Numbered from the stretch's first letter, positions 15,564 through 23,200 are shown. The stretch is DNA of 43,894 nt from JAENVT01 sp031412355 (GCA_031412355.1 JANOCR010000144.1:1-43894), one strand, 5' to 3'. Notes: generated from the letters alone by a model not told the origin. Numbers and translations are program-made.

Positions 15564-16559
15564 TCAGTCGAGCTCGCTCTTGCGGCTGCGCTGCATCAGC
15601 GCGCCGAGAGCCTCGGCAGCCGTGCGGCCGTGATGGCACACGCCGACCACCTGCTCGGTGATCGGCATCTCGACCCCGTGACGGCGGGCCAGATCGAGCA
15701 CGCTCGGCGAGCTCTTCACGCCTTCGGCCACCATGCTCATCGAAGCCAGCACATCGTCGATCCGCTGGCCCTGACCCAACAACATCCCGACGCTGTTGTT
15801 GCGGCTCTGCTTCGACGAGCACGTGGCAATGAGGTCGCCGATGCCGGCAAGCCCCGAGAACGTGGTCGCCTGCCCGCCCATCGCCATCCCGAGGCGGGTC
15901 ATCTCGGCCAGTCCCCTGGTGATGATGGTCGCCCGTGTGTTGTCGCCGAAGCCCATGCCCTCGGCCATGCCGCTGGCGATGGCGATGACGTTCTTCACCA
16001 CGCCGCTGACCTCGCAGCCGACGACGTCGGGGTTGGTGTAGATGCGCAGGCTGGGCCTGCTGAAGATGCGCTGCAGTTCCGCGGCGATCACCTCGTCGTC
16101 GATGGCCACGACGCTGGCCGCCGGCTGGCCACCGAGGATCTCTTTGGCCAGGTTGGGGCCGGTGAGCACGGCGATCGGATGGCCGGGCATCTCGTCGCTG
16201 GTGACCTCGCTCATGCGCTTGCGCGAGCTCCGCTCGATTCCCTTGGTCAGTGTCACTACCGGCACCCAGGGGCGCAGGAACGGAGCCGCAGCAGCAGCGA
16301 CGTCGCGATAGCCGTGCGACGGCACGGCCATCACAAGCACGTCGGCGTGACTGACCGCTTCCTCCAGCGAACTGGTGGCCCGCAACTGCTCGGGCAGCAC
16401 GAAGCTGGCAAGGTAGTCGCCGTTCACGTGGGCATCGTTGATCTGGGCTGCCAACTCGGGGCGGCGGGCCCACAGGATGGTCGGGGTGTTGCCTGCAGCG
16501 AGCGCAGCGACCGTCGTGCCCCACGAGCCAGCGCCGATGACGGCAACGTTGATCGGCAT
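15564..16559 (-). CDS. gpsA: Glycerol-3-phosphate dehydrogenase [NAD(P)+]
   Basis: 331 residues from ATG 16559, with TACGCT ending six bases upstream. The NAD-binding motif is VAVIGAGSWGTTVAALAAG. The substrate domain has TKGIE, LTGPNLAKEI, and the catalytic Lys in EVSGVVKNVIAIASGMAEG. Further family marks are GFGDNTRATIITRGLAEM, and GIGDLIATCSSKQSRN for the glycine-rich and arginine loop. It reduces dihydroxyacetone phosphate to sn-glycerol 3-phosphate for phospholipid synthesis. Length is normal. The downstream gene of unknown function starts within seven bases; cofC is divergent with starts only 31 bases apart. Confidence 0.95.
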   Translation of the reverse strand: MPINVAVIGAGSWGTTVAALAAGNTPTILWARRPELAAQINDAHVNGDYLASFVLPEQLRATSSLEEAVSHADVLVMAVPSHGYRDVAAAAAPFLRPWVPVVTLTKGIERSSRKRMSEVTSDEMPGHPIAVLTGPNLAKEILGGQPAASVVAIDDEVIAAELQRIFSRPSLRIYTNPDVVGCEVSGVVKNVIAIASGMAEGMGFGDNTRATIITRGLAEMTRLGMAMGGQATTFSGLAGIGDLIATCSSKQSRNNSVGMLLGQGQRIDDVLASMSMVAEGVKSSPSVLDLARRHGVEMPITEQVVGVCHHGRTAAEALGALMQRSRKSELD

Positions 16560-16565
16560 GCACAC

Positions 16566-16583
16566 AGCGTAGGTGCCTACGAT
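16566..16583. promoter_or_regulatory. Back-to-back -10 elements of gpsA and cofC
   Basis: Minus-strand TACGCT (16571-16566) and plus-strand TACGAT (16578-16583) are separated by only six bases, within a GTAGG-TG-CCTAC inverted repeat. Each ends six or seven bases before its start codon. Polymerase cannot sit on both at once. Confidence 0.55.
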
Positions 16584-16590
16584 GCGATCA

Positions 16591-17196
16591 GTGAATGCCG
16601 TCGTCCTCGTCCCGGTCAAGGCATTCACCGATGCCAAAGCCCGGCTTGCCACGATGTTGGGCGACACCGACCGCGAACGACTGGCGCGATGGACGTCGGC
16701 GCGAGTGCTCGCCGCGGCCGGCGAACTGCCCACGTACGTGGCGTGCGACGACGAGGCTGTGGCCGTCTGGGCGACCGGGCACGGTGCCTCGGTGCTGTGG
16801 CATCCGGGCGTCGGATTGAACGCCGCAGTCAACAACAGCGTCGCCGAACTGCGCGCTGCCGGCGTGACCGACGTGGTGGTCGCCCACGGTGATCTGCCTC
16901 GCCCGCACTCGCTGGCGACGCTGGCCGAGCCCGGCACGCTGACGCTGGTACCCGACCGGCGCGACGACGGGACCAACGTCATCGCCGTTCCCACCGACAT
17001 GCCGTTTGAGTTCGCCTACGGGGCTGGATCCTTCCGGCGACACCGCGATGCAGCGATCCGCGCCGGGCTGTCGGTTCGCGTGCGCCGCGACCCCCTGCTG
17101 GCACTCGACATCGACACGCCGTCCGACCTCGCCCATCCCCTCGTTCAGGAAGTTCTCCCTACATGGCTGCAAACGAACCCGGCCAACCAGCGCTAG
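16591..17196 (+). CDS. cofC: 2-phospho-L-lactate/phosphoenolpyruvate guanylyltransferase (coenzyme F420)
   Basis: 201 residues from GTG 16591, chosen because TACGAT ends seven bases before it; ATG 16582 is in frame. The nucleotidyltransferase N-terminus VVLVPVKAFTDAKARLATML is the MobA-like loop of CofC/FbiD. VVVAHGDLPRP is the metal-binding region, followed by LVPDRRDDGTNVIAV and AYGAGSFRRHRDAA, both typical. It activates 2-phospholactate or phosphoenolpyruvate with GTP in F420 synthesis. No other F420 gene is in the window. Its last 34 bases overlap the PIG-L gene. Confidence 0.9.
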   Translation: MNAVVLVPVKAFTDAKARLATMLGDTDRERLARWTSARVLAAAGELPTYVACDDEAVAVWATGHGASVLWHPGVGLNAAVNNSVAELRAAGVTDVVVAHGDLPRPHSLATLAEPGTLTLVPDRRDDGTNVIAVPTDMPFEFAYGAGSFRRHRDAAIRAGLSVRVRRDPLLALDIDTPSDLAHPLVQEVLPTWLQTNPANQR

Positions 17197-17936
17197 CGCG
17201 GGGCACCTTCACGCACAACTTCACCGCGCCCGCCACTGCGCTGGCGATCGGGGCGCACCCCGACGACGTCGAGTTCGGGTGCGGGGCGACGCTGGCCAAG
17301 TGGTCCGACGCCGGCTGTGTGGTTCATCACCTGATCTGTACCGATGGCTCCAAGGGCACATGGAATCCCGACGCCGACGTGGCAGTCCTCGCGGCACTGC
17401 GCAAGACCGAACAAGGCGACGCGGCGCGACGGTTGAGCGGCGACAACGCCGGCCTGGTCGTGTTCCTCGACAACGTCGACGGCGAACTCGACAGCGGTCT
17501 GGCCACACGCGGTGAGGTTGCACGGGTGATCCGCGAACTGCGTCCCGAGGTCGTACTGGGGCACGACCCGTGGAAGCGGTACCGGCTGCATCCCGATCAC
17601 CGGCATGCCGGTCTACTGGCCTGCGAAGGGATCGTGGCGGCACGCGACCCGCACTTCTACCGCGAGCACGGGTTGGCCGCCCATCGACCCGCTGCGTTGC
17701 TGCTGTTCGAGGCCGACGAGCCCGACCACGTCGAAGACGTCGGGGACGCCAATTACCTCGCTCGCAAACTCGATGCCCTCGAGGCCCATGCCAGCCAGTT
17801 CGAGAGCACCATGAAAGCCGTCGACGACGACCAACTGATCGCCTTCCGGAGCCGTGTAACGGCCCGCTTGGCCGAGCTCGGCGAGCCCTTCGGCTACACC
17901 GCCGCCGAAGTCTTCAAACTGATCACCGACCTGTGA
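17163..17936 (+). CDS. PIG-L (LmbE) family deacetylase
   Basis: 257 residues from ATG 17163, inside the end of cofC. The zinc site is clear: AIGAHPDDVEFGCGATL (HPDD, about residues 33-36) and the later RLHPDHRHAGLLA. The catalytic Asp is in HPDD. Family members remove acetyl groups from GlcNAc-containing molecules, as in mycothiol synthesis (MshB) or mycothiol conjugate cleavage (Mca). Neither role can be fixed here. The overlap with cofC suggests shared expression with F420 synthesis. Three bases separate its stop from the convergent TIGR03084-type gene. Confidence 0.88.
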   Translation: MAANEPGQPALARGTFTHNFTAPATALAIGAHPDDVEFGCGATLAKWSDAGCVVHHLICTDGSKGTWNPDADVAVLAALRKTEQGDAARRLSGDNAGLVVFLDNVDGELDSGLATRGEVARVIRELRPEVVLGHDPWKRYRLHPDHRHAGLLACEGIVAARDPHFYREHGLAAHRPAALLLFEADEPDHVEDVGDANYLARKLDALEAHASQFESTMKAVDDDQLIAFRSRVTARLAELGEPFGYTAAEVFKLITDL

Positions 17937-17938
17937 CG

Positions 17939-18733
17939 TCAGCCAAGCACCGGGAACTGCCCGGGCCGGCGACCGCTGCCTGCACCGCCGGCGAAAGTCT
18001 GGGCGATCGACATCCACTCCGCTGCCGCGTCACCCACTACGGCGAGCCGCGTGTCGTCGAGATGGCGGCGCTGTGTGACCACCAGGCAGAACTCCTGCGC
18101 TGAACCGGTAACCGATTCGGTGGTCGATTCGGTGGTCGATTCGCCCCAACTCCATTGATCCCCATCGGGCCCGGTCAGCCGTACGGCAACCTCGACGGTC
18201 GGCATCGTCAGGCCATGGACGGCGTAGCTGAACGGCCGAGCGCGCACGCCAATGTGAGCCACGTGTCGCAGTCGAGCCGTTGGACGGCGCACGATGCCGA
18301 GCGCGTCGGCGACGTCTTGACCGTGCGCCCACGTCTCCATCAACCGCGCAGTGATGAACGAACGCGCTGCCATCGGCGGCCCGTACCACGGCACTCGTGT
18401 GGATGGGTCCATCTCTGCGGCCACGTCGATCAACCGCTGCCGATCTTCGCGCCACTGCCGCAGCAGCTCGACGCGTTCAACGGATCGGCCCGGCGCAATC
18501 GATGCATCGGTTCCGCCATTGGCGGCAAGCCACGCCATATCGTCGGAGAACGAGTCGGGATCGGTGAGGGCCATCAAGGCGCGTTGATCAAAGAACCACA
18601 GATGACTGATCTGATCGCGAACTGCCCATCCGGGTGACGGCGTCTCGACCAGCCACTGAGCCTCGCCGAGATCGGCAACGATGTCGTCGAGATCGCGATG
18701 TTCCCCCGCCAAGTCGTCGCAGATCGATCGCAT
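17939..18733 (-). CDS. TIGR03084-type DinB/maleylpyruvate-isomerase-like metal-binding protein
   Basis: 264 residues from ATG 18733. CAGAAT ends seven bases before it, a weaker version of the TANNNT pattern. The N-terminal four-helix bundle has LVETPSPGWAVRDQISHLWFFD and later ARLMETWAHGQDVADALG, giving His residues in the positions used for metal in DinB/MDMPI folds. The C-terminal half is a beta-rich domain (about 165-264) with VEVAVRLTGPDGDQWSWG. This two-part layout matches TIGR03084 as I remember it; function unknown, perhaps thiol-dependent. A repeat of TTEST-x-ESV-like codons (18113-18145) lies in the middle. Confidence 0.75.
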   Translation of the reverse strand: MRSICDDLAGEHRDLDDIVADLGEAQWLVETPSPGWAVRDQISHLWFFDQRALMALTDPDSFSDDMAWLAANGGTDASIAPGRSVERVELLRQWREDRQRLIDVAAEMDPSTRVPWYGPPMAARSFITARLMETWAHGQDVADALGIVRRPTARLRHVAHIGVRARPFSYAVHGLTMPTVEVAVRLTGPDGDQWSWGESTTESTTESVTGSAQEFCLVVTQRRHLDDTRLAVVGDAAAEWMSIAQTFAGGAGSGRRPGQFPVLG

Positions 18734-18762
18734 GTCCGCGATTCTGTCAAGTGAGGGGCGTG

Positions 18763-18797
18763 AAAAACGAAGAGCGGAGGGCACGTGGCCCTCCGCT
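18763..18797 (-). terminator. Intrinsic terminator after the HU / Lys-rich gene pair
   Basis: A perfect 10-bp stem, AGCGGAGGGC (18773-18782) with GCCCTCCGCT (18788-18797), closes a five-base loop. On the minus strand it is followed by CTTCG and then five T (18767-18763). It faces the minus-strand HU operon and separates it from the gene at 17939-18733. Confidence 0.85.
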
Positions 18798-18832
18798 CCC
18801 CTGCTCCGTACATCGACAAGAACGTCGACGGA

Positions 18833-18988
18833 TCACTTCTTCTTGGCTGCTGCCTTCTTTGCCGGAGCCTTCTTGGCCGCTGCCTTCTTTGCCGGAGCCT
18901 TCTTCGCTGCGGCCTTCTTGGCAGGAGCCTTCTTGGCGGGAGCCTTCTTCGCCGGAGCCTTCTTGGCCGAAGCCTTCTTTGCTGCCAC
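18833..18988 (-). CDS. Small Lys/Ala/Pro repeat protein (histone H1-like tail)
   Basis: 51 residues from GTG 18988. GAAGGA lies seven bases before it, an excellent ribosome binding site. The whole protein is ten five-residue units of the form A-x-A-K-K (x = A, P or S), plus a final Lys. The DNA is a 15/30-bp tandem repeat. It starts 44 bases after the HU stop, in a different frame, and ends 36 bases before the terminator. Such sequence is the DNA-compacting C-terminal tail of mycobacterial HupB and of histone H1-like proteins; here it is a free peptide. It should bind DNA or RNA without sequence preference. A frameshifted HupB is unlikely given the separate start signals. Confidence 0.8.
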   Translation of the reverse strand: MAAKKASAKKAPAKKAPAKKAPAKKAAAKKAPAKKAAAKKAPAKKAAAKKK

Positions 18989-19032
18989 TTGTGTTTCCTT
19001 CTTTCTTGTTCGGTCTGACGTTTTTCGGTTGA

Positions 19033-19311
19033 CTACCTGTTGTTGAGGGCCGCTTTGAGCGTGCTGCTCGCGGTGAACTTCATCCGCGTCGATGCAGCGA
19101 TGTCCACTGCGGCGCCGGTCTGGGGATTACGGCCAGTGCGTGCCTGGGACTTCGAGGTGCTGAACGAGCCGAAGCCCGGCCAGGCGACCTTGTCGCCCCC
19201 CTTGGCGGCACTCGTGACGATCTCGAAAAAGGCGCCGACAGTTCGCTCGGCGTCAGCCTTGCTCACATCGGCGCTCTTCGCGATCGCATCGATCAGCTCT
19301 GCTTTGGTCAT
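19033..19311 (-). CDS. hup: HU family DNA-binding protein
   Basis: 92 residues from ATG 19311, with GGAGG 12 bases upstream. The full HU core is present: MTKAELIDAIAKSADVSKADAERTV helices, VAWPGFGSFSTSKSQARTGRNPQTG with the DNA-intercalating arm, and MKFTASSTLKAALN at the end. It bends and compacts DNA as a dimer. Unlike mycobacterial and streptomycete HupB/HupS it stops right after the core, and a Lys-rich tail protein is encoded separately downstream. Ser replaces a Gly/Ala in GSFSTSKSQ, which is within family variation. Its leader has a hairpin over the ribosome binding site. Confidence 0.95.
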   Translation of the reverse strand: MTKAELIDAIAKSADVSKADAERTVGAFFEIVTSAAKGGDKVAWPGFGSFSTSKSQARTGRNPQTGAAVDIAASTRMKFTASSTLKAALNNR

Positions 19312-19319
19312 GTTGAGTT

Positions 19320-19375
19320 GATACCTCCGGGTATCGGGTTGTAGTAACGGAGCGTTACGCACCCAAATCGTGCGT
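19320..19375 (-). promoter_or_regulatory. HU leader: hairpin over the ribosome binding site and an upstream inverted repeat
   Basis: GATACC (19320-19325) and GGTATC (19330-19335) form a six-base stem with a four-base loop; on the minus strand the GGAGG ribosome binding site lies in the loop and one arm. Further up, ACGCAC (19357-19362) and GTGCGT (19370-19375) form an inverted repeat that could be an operator. The promoter itself is not clear. Confidence 0.4.
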
Positions 19376-19406
19376 GTTTCGCGCGCCAATTACAAGCATC
19401 AATGTT

Positions 19407-19420
19407 GTTGCATTTGCAAC
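19407..19420. promoter_or_regulatory. Palindrome upstream of the DUF429 gene
   Basis: GTTGCA-TT-TGCAAC, 14 bases, lies 20-33 bases before ATG 19440 in an AT-rich gap between divergent hup and the DUF429 gene. It could be a regulator site; no match to a named motif is claimed. Confidence 0.35.
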
Positions 19421-19439
19421 CACAGGGGATCGAGCACTG

Positions 19440-20087
19440 ATGGATGAGACGGACGACACAGTAGGAATAGACGGCTGCAAGTCGGGGTGGATCATGGCGA
19501 CCACGCACGCGGTCGTCGTCGTGCCGGAGTTGCGGCTCGAGCGGTTTCGTATCGTCGGCATCGACATGCCGATTGGATTGCTCGACGGGCCGCCTCGAGC
19601 ATGCGATGTCGCCGCCCGAAAGTATCTCGAACGTGCTGGTAGTTCAGTGTTTCCGGCGCCCCCGCGCAGTGCGTTGGGCTACCGCGACTACCACGCTGCG
19701 CTGAGCGCAGCGCGAGCCGCCACGGGTCGGGGGATCTCGAAGCAGACGTTCAACATCATGGCGAAAGTATTCGAGCTCGATCATCTGATCGACGAGTCCA
19801 ACCAGAGCATGTTCGTCGAGGTCCATCCAGAGTGCAGTTTCAGAACTTTGAACGATCACAAAGATCTTCCATCGAAGAAGACGATGGAAGGCCGCGTTGC
19901 GCGTCGTCGACTACTTGACGATCATTTCGACGTGCCACGGAAGGCGCCAGCAGGGGCAGCGATGGACGACATGCTCGACGCCTACGCGGTGCTCTGGAGC
20001 GCCCAGCGATTTCGACGCGGCGAGCATCGGATCTTCGGCGACGGCCAACGAGACTCGCGCGGCATCGAGATGCGCATCGTCTGCTGA
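19440..20087 (+). CDS. DUF429 domain protein
   Basis: 215 residues from ATG 19440, with AGGGGA about ten bases upstream. The N-terminus TVGIDGCKSGWIMA and the following strand with GIDMPIGLLDG match DUF429, a family with an RNase H-like fold and unknown activity. PRSALGYRDYHAAL, GRGISKQTFNIMAKVFELD and FVEVHPECSFRTLN are further signatures; the acidic residues could bind metal. The C-terminal DDMLDAYAVLWSAQRF completes the acidic set. Divergent from hup, with a 14-bp palindrome in the gap. No functional context. Confidence 0.85.
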   Translation: MDETDDTVGIDGCKSGWIMATTHAVVVVPELRLERFRIVGIDMPIGLLDGPPRACDVAARKYLERAGSSVFPAPPRSALGYRDYHAALSAARAATGRGISKQTFNIMAKVFELDHLIDESNQSMFVEVHPECSFRTLNDHKDLPSKKTMEGRVARRRLLDDHFDVPRKAPAGAAMDDMLDAYAVLWSAQRFRRGEHRIFGDGQRDSRGIEMRIVC

Positions 20088-20106
20088 GGTCGGGCGACAG
20101 CCGGAC

Positions 20107-20529
20107 CTATCCGGCCAACGCATCGGTCAGTCGCCGGGCGTAGTCGTCGGCTTCTGCATCGGACTCGTAGCGAACGCGCGGCCAGAAGAAACCACGCAGC
20201 CCGTCCTTGCGACGCCTCGGCACGACGTGCACGTGGAGATGGGCGACGCTCTGGCTGATCACGTTGTTGATTGCGACGAACGTCCCGTCGCAACCGAGTG
20301 CATCGGGCATCCGCGCCGACACCCGCTGCACACGCTCGAACAGCGGAGCCACGAGATCACCGTCGAGGTCGGCAAGCGTCAGCGTGTGCCGTTTCGGCAC
20401 CACCAGCACGTGACCCTTGAAGACCGGCGAGCGGTCGAGGAAGGCAATCGCCACGTCGTCGTCCAGCACGGTTCGTACCGACACCGTGCCGGTGATTGCT
20501 TCGCAGAACGGGCACACCGGTTCGATCAC
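20107..20529 (-). CDS. HIT family protein (nucleotide hydrolase/transferase)
   Basis: 140 residues from GTG 20529. CAGAAT ends six bases before it, and the longer start at 20568 would overlap the divergent gene. The N-terminus has VCPFCEAITG. The catalytic histidine triad is SVAHLHVHVVPRR (HxHxH), preceded by VAINNVISQSV. FKGHVLVVPKRH is the usual strand. HIT enzymes cleave or transfer nucleoside phosphates; many are close to AMP-lysine or Ap4A-type hydrolases. No more exact role is visible. It shares a very short promoter region with the AhpD-like gene. Confidence 0.9.
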   Translation of the reverse strand: MIEPVCPFCEAITGTVSVRTVLDDDVAIAFLDRSPVFKGHVLVVPKRHTLTLADLDGDLVAPLFERVQRVSARMPDALGCDGTFVAINNVISQSVAHLHVHVVPRRRKDGLRGFFWPRVRYESDAEADDYARRLTDALAG

Positions 20530-20562
20530 ATCTGCATTCTGCCGCCGCGACAGGATGACATC

Positions 20563-21111
20563 ATGCACGGCCCCCGCATCGCCCCGGTCACCAGTCCCAC
20601 CGCCGAAGTGACCGAACTGTTCGACAAGGCAGGCATGCGATCACCCGACGGATCGCCGCTGAACATCTTCGGCACCCTTGCACACCATCCTGCGCTCCTG
20701 CGGCGCTGGCTGGTCTTCGCGTCGCATGTGCTGGCCAAGAACACGCTGGCGCAGCGCGATCGCGAGTTGCTGATCCTGCGAACCGGGTCGCGTTGCGCCT
20801 CGCAGTACGAGTTCAGCCAGCACGCGTTGATCGCTCTGCGGTGCCAGATCAGTGAGGAGGAAGTGCAGCGGACGAAGCTGCCCGTCGCCGACGGAGGGTG
20901 GAATGCCGACGACGCTGCGTTGCTGAATGCCGCCGACGAGCTGCACGACGACGCACGCATCAGCGACACGACATGGAACGCACTGGCAGCGAGACTGAAC
21001 GACAAGCAGCTGCTCGACGTGATCTTCACCGTCGGCAACTATCACACGGTGTCGTTCGCCCTCAACAGTTGCGGAGTCGAGCTCGACCCCGGTGTGCCGC
21101 CGGCGTTGTAG
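20563..21111 (+). CDS. Carboxymuconolactone decarboxylase / AhpD-like protein
   Basis: 182 residues from ATG 20563. CAGGAT ends six bases before it (weak match to the leaderless pattern). The core has NTLAQRDRELLILRTGSRCASQYEFSQH, the CMD-family helix pair: Cys followed by YEF-x-x-H. The second Cys of the CxxC redox pair in AhpD is replaced by Gln, so a thiol peroxidase partner role is unlikely. IFTVGNYHTVSFALNSCGV at the end is typical. Many such proteins in actinobacteria have no known substrate. Confidence 0.85.
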   Translation: MHGPRIAPVTSPTAEVTELFDKAGMRSPDGSPLNIFGTLAHHPALLRRWLVFASHVLAKNTLAQRDRELLILRTGSRCASQYEFSQHALIALRCQISEEEVQRTKLPVADGGWNADDAALLNAADELHDDARISDTTWNALAARLNDKQLLDVIFTVGNYHTVSFALNSCGVELDPGVPPAL

Positions 21112-21221
21112 TGCCGGCAAACCAGCTAACGCCCACTATCCACCATCGTTCTCGCATCCTCGGCTACAACTGTCACGTTGCTCAGTTCGCTCGTCTTCCC
21201 GAACCGACGTTTGGAGTTGCG

Positions 21222-22595
21222 TTGACCGATCTCGCCCCTACCCATGCTCGTCGCGTCGATGTCAAAGGGGGTGTGAGAACTCGGATTGTGCTCGACACTT
21301 CGGTGCTCGTCGCCGACCCGGGGTGCATCGCCAGCTTTGTGGGCGCCGACGTGGTGATACCGCTGACGGTGATCGAGGAGCTCGATGGTCTGAAGAGCCG
21401 GGTCGACGACGTCGGTCGGGCGGCGCGCACCGCGTTGCGAACGCTGGAAGAGTTGCGCGTCAGCGCCGGTGGATCACTGGCCGACGCCACACCCGTTGGC
21501 GATGGCTCGTCGGCCACCACGGTGAAGATCGAGATCAACGGCGTGCAGAAACATCTGCTGATCGAACACGGGCTCGATCCCGGGCTGCCCGACAACCGAA
21601 TCATCGGCGCGGCACTCGGCCAGCAGATTCATGGACCGACATGTGTGGTGTCCAACGATGCTGCGCTGCGCATCAAGGCCGCCCACCTCGGCTTGCAGGC
21701 CGAAGAGCATCGCCTCGTCGGCCGGAGCCTGGCCACACGCCCGGCCGGATGGGGTACGTACGAGGCAGCCCACGAAGCGATCGACTGCCTGTACGCAGCA
21801 GGGGCGATCGCGATCGATTCGATCCCGTCATGCAGCCACCTGCACGAGAACGGGTTTGCGGTCCTTCGTGCCGGCTCGCAGTCGGCGTTGGCCCGTCGCG
21901 TCGACGACGACCTGATGCTGTTGCACCACAACGCACCCGAAGCCTGGGGCTTGCGGGCACGTTCGAAGGAGCAACGGTTCGCCCTCGAACTGCTGCTCGA
22001 CCCCGATGTCAGCGTGGTGGCCCTCGACGGTCGCGCCGGTACCGGCAAGACCCTGCTGGCCATCGCCGCCGGTCTCGAGCAGGTGGTCGAGAATCGCCGC
22101 TACGAGCGCCTCGCCGTGTACCGCCCGTTGGTACCCGTAGGCCGCGCCGACGTCGGCTTCCTGCCCGGCACGCTGGAGGAGAAGCTCGACCCGTGGATGT
22201 CGGCCATCCACGATGCGATCGTCGCCCTCACCGATCAACGCAGCAGCAACGACGCCAACCGGTTGATCGACGAGCTGATCGGCCGCAACCAGTTGTCGCT
22301 CGAGTCAGTCACGTTCCTGCGTGGCCGCTCGCTGCATCGTCAGATCGTGGTGGTCGACGAGGCACAGAACCTCGAGCCGACCACGCTGAAGACCGTGCTG
22401 ACCCGCATCGGTGAAGGTACCAAGGTGATCTTCACCGGCGACACCAGCCAGATCGACGCCCCGTACATGGGCGAGTCGAACAACGCTCTTGCTGTGCTGA
22501 TCCAGGCCTTCGGTGGGCAGCGCTGCTTCGGGCACATCACGCTGTCGTCGTGCGAGCGCAGCGCCGTCGCCAGCCTGGCCGCAGAACTGCTGTAG
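21222..22595 (+). CDS. PIN domain - PhoH ATPase fusion
   Basis: 457 residues from TTG 21222, which has GGAG five bases upstream; no ATG fits the family start. An N-terminal PIN nuclease domain (about 20-165) begins RIVLDTSVLVADPG, with VIPLTVIEELDGLK and VSNDAALRIKA giving the acidic residues. The C-terminal PhoH domain (about 245-457) has Walker A DGRAGTGKT, YRPLVPVGRADVGFLPG and Walker B IVVVDEAQNLEP, then FTGDTSQID. This is the YlaK/PhoH2-like layout: RNA-dependent ATPase and helicase with RNase activity. No small antitoxin gene precedes it, so a PhoAT-type toxin pair is not supported. Confidence 0.92.
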   Translation: MTDLAPTHARRVDVKGGVRTRIVLDTSVLVADPGCIASFVGADVVIPLTVIEELDGLKSRVDDVGRAARTALRTLEELRVSAGGSLADATPVGDGSSATTVKIEINGVQKHLLIEHGLDPGLPDNRIIGAALGQQIHGPTCVVSNDAALRIKAAHLGLQAEEHRLVGRSLATRPAGWGTYEAAHEAIDCLYAAGAIAIDSIPSCSHLHENGFAVLRAGSQSALARRVDDDLMLLHHNAPEAWGLRARSKEQRFALELLLDPDVSVVALDGRAGTGKTLLAIAAGLEQVVENRRYERLAVYRPLVPVGRADVGFLPGTLEEKLDPWMSAIHDAIVALTDQRSSNDANRLIDELIGRNQLSLESVTFLRGRSLHRQIVVVDEAQNLEPTTLKTVLTRIGEGTKVIFTGDTSQIDAPYMGESNNALAVLIQAFGGQRCFGHITLSSCERSAVASLAAELL

Positions 22596-22630
22596 ACAGC
22601 GCGTCACACCCCCGGCGTATGGTTGGGATC

Positions 22631-23200
22631 ATGGATGTGGAGCTCGACGACATGCGGTTCGCCGTCGTCGATGTCGAGACTTCCGGCCTGTCCCTGCGCC
22701 GCCACCATGTGCTGCAGATCGGGCTGGTCGTGGTCGACGGGAATGGCCGGGTGCTCGATCGGTGGTCCAGCCTGGTTGCTCCTCGGCGCCGATGGTGGTT
22801 CCGTGTCGGGCCCGTCGGCATCCACGGCATTCGCCGCCACATGGTTCGCGAGGCACCCCCGGGCAGCCAGGTCCTGTCGGAGTTTGCGACCAGATTGGGC
22901 ACTGCCCACTTCGTCGCCCACAACGCCGCGTTCGATGCCGAGTTCCTGCGCAAGGCCAGCAAGACGCACGGCGTCGTCGTGCCGATAGACAACCCGCTGT
23001 GCACGCTGACCCTGTCGCGGCGGCTCGATCCCGATCGGCAGCTCTCGCATCGTCTCGGCGATCTGTGCGCCCGCTACGGCATCGACCTCGTTCGACCACA
23101 CGACGCACTGGCCGATGCCGATGCCACCGCGGCCGTGTTGCCACATCTCCTGCGTGCGCACGGCATCACCAATGCGTCTCAGCTGTCGGTCGCCTCGTAG
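22631..23200 (+). CDS. DEDDh 3'-5' exonuclease (DnaQ epsilon-like)
   Basis: 189 residues from ATG 22631. TATGGT ends seven bases before it, so a leaderless mRNA is likely. All acidic sites are present: AVVDVETSGLSL (Asp, Glu), HNAAFDAEFL (Asp), and RPHDALADADAT (His, Asp). The fold is a single exonuclease domain without polymerase or helicase parts. It may proofread, trim or repair nucleic acids. Its stop runs 22 bases into the end of the convergent pafC-like gene. Confidence 0.88.
   Translation: MDVELDDMRFAVVDVETSGLSLRRHHVLQIGLVVVDGNGRVLDRWSSLVAPRRRWWFRVGPVGIHGIRRHMVREAPPGSQVLSEFATRLGTAHFVAHNAAFDAEFLRKASKTHGVVVPIDNPLCTLTLSRRLDPDRQLSHRLGDLCARYGIDLVRPHDALADADATAAVLPHLLRAHGITNASQLSVAS

Noticed and set aside
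18681..19046. Plus-strand ORFs rich in Phe/Leu/Ala (for example FFAGAFLAAAFFAGAF) as a membrane protein
   Set aside because: These are the reverse complement of the Lys/Ala repeat gene, which has a good ribosome site and terminator on the minus strand.
20563..21111. AhpD alkyl hydroperoxidase
   Set aside because: The CxxC redox pair is incomplete (second Cys is Gln), so only the broader CMD family is called.
21222..22595. PhoH-type toxin-antitoxin module
   Set aside because: No small ORF with antitoxin features lies directly upstream; the neighbour is an AhpD-like enzyme.
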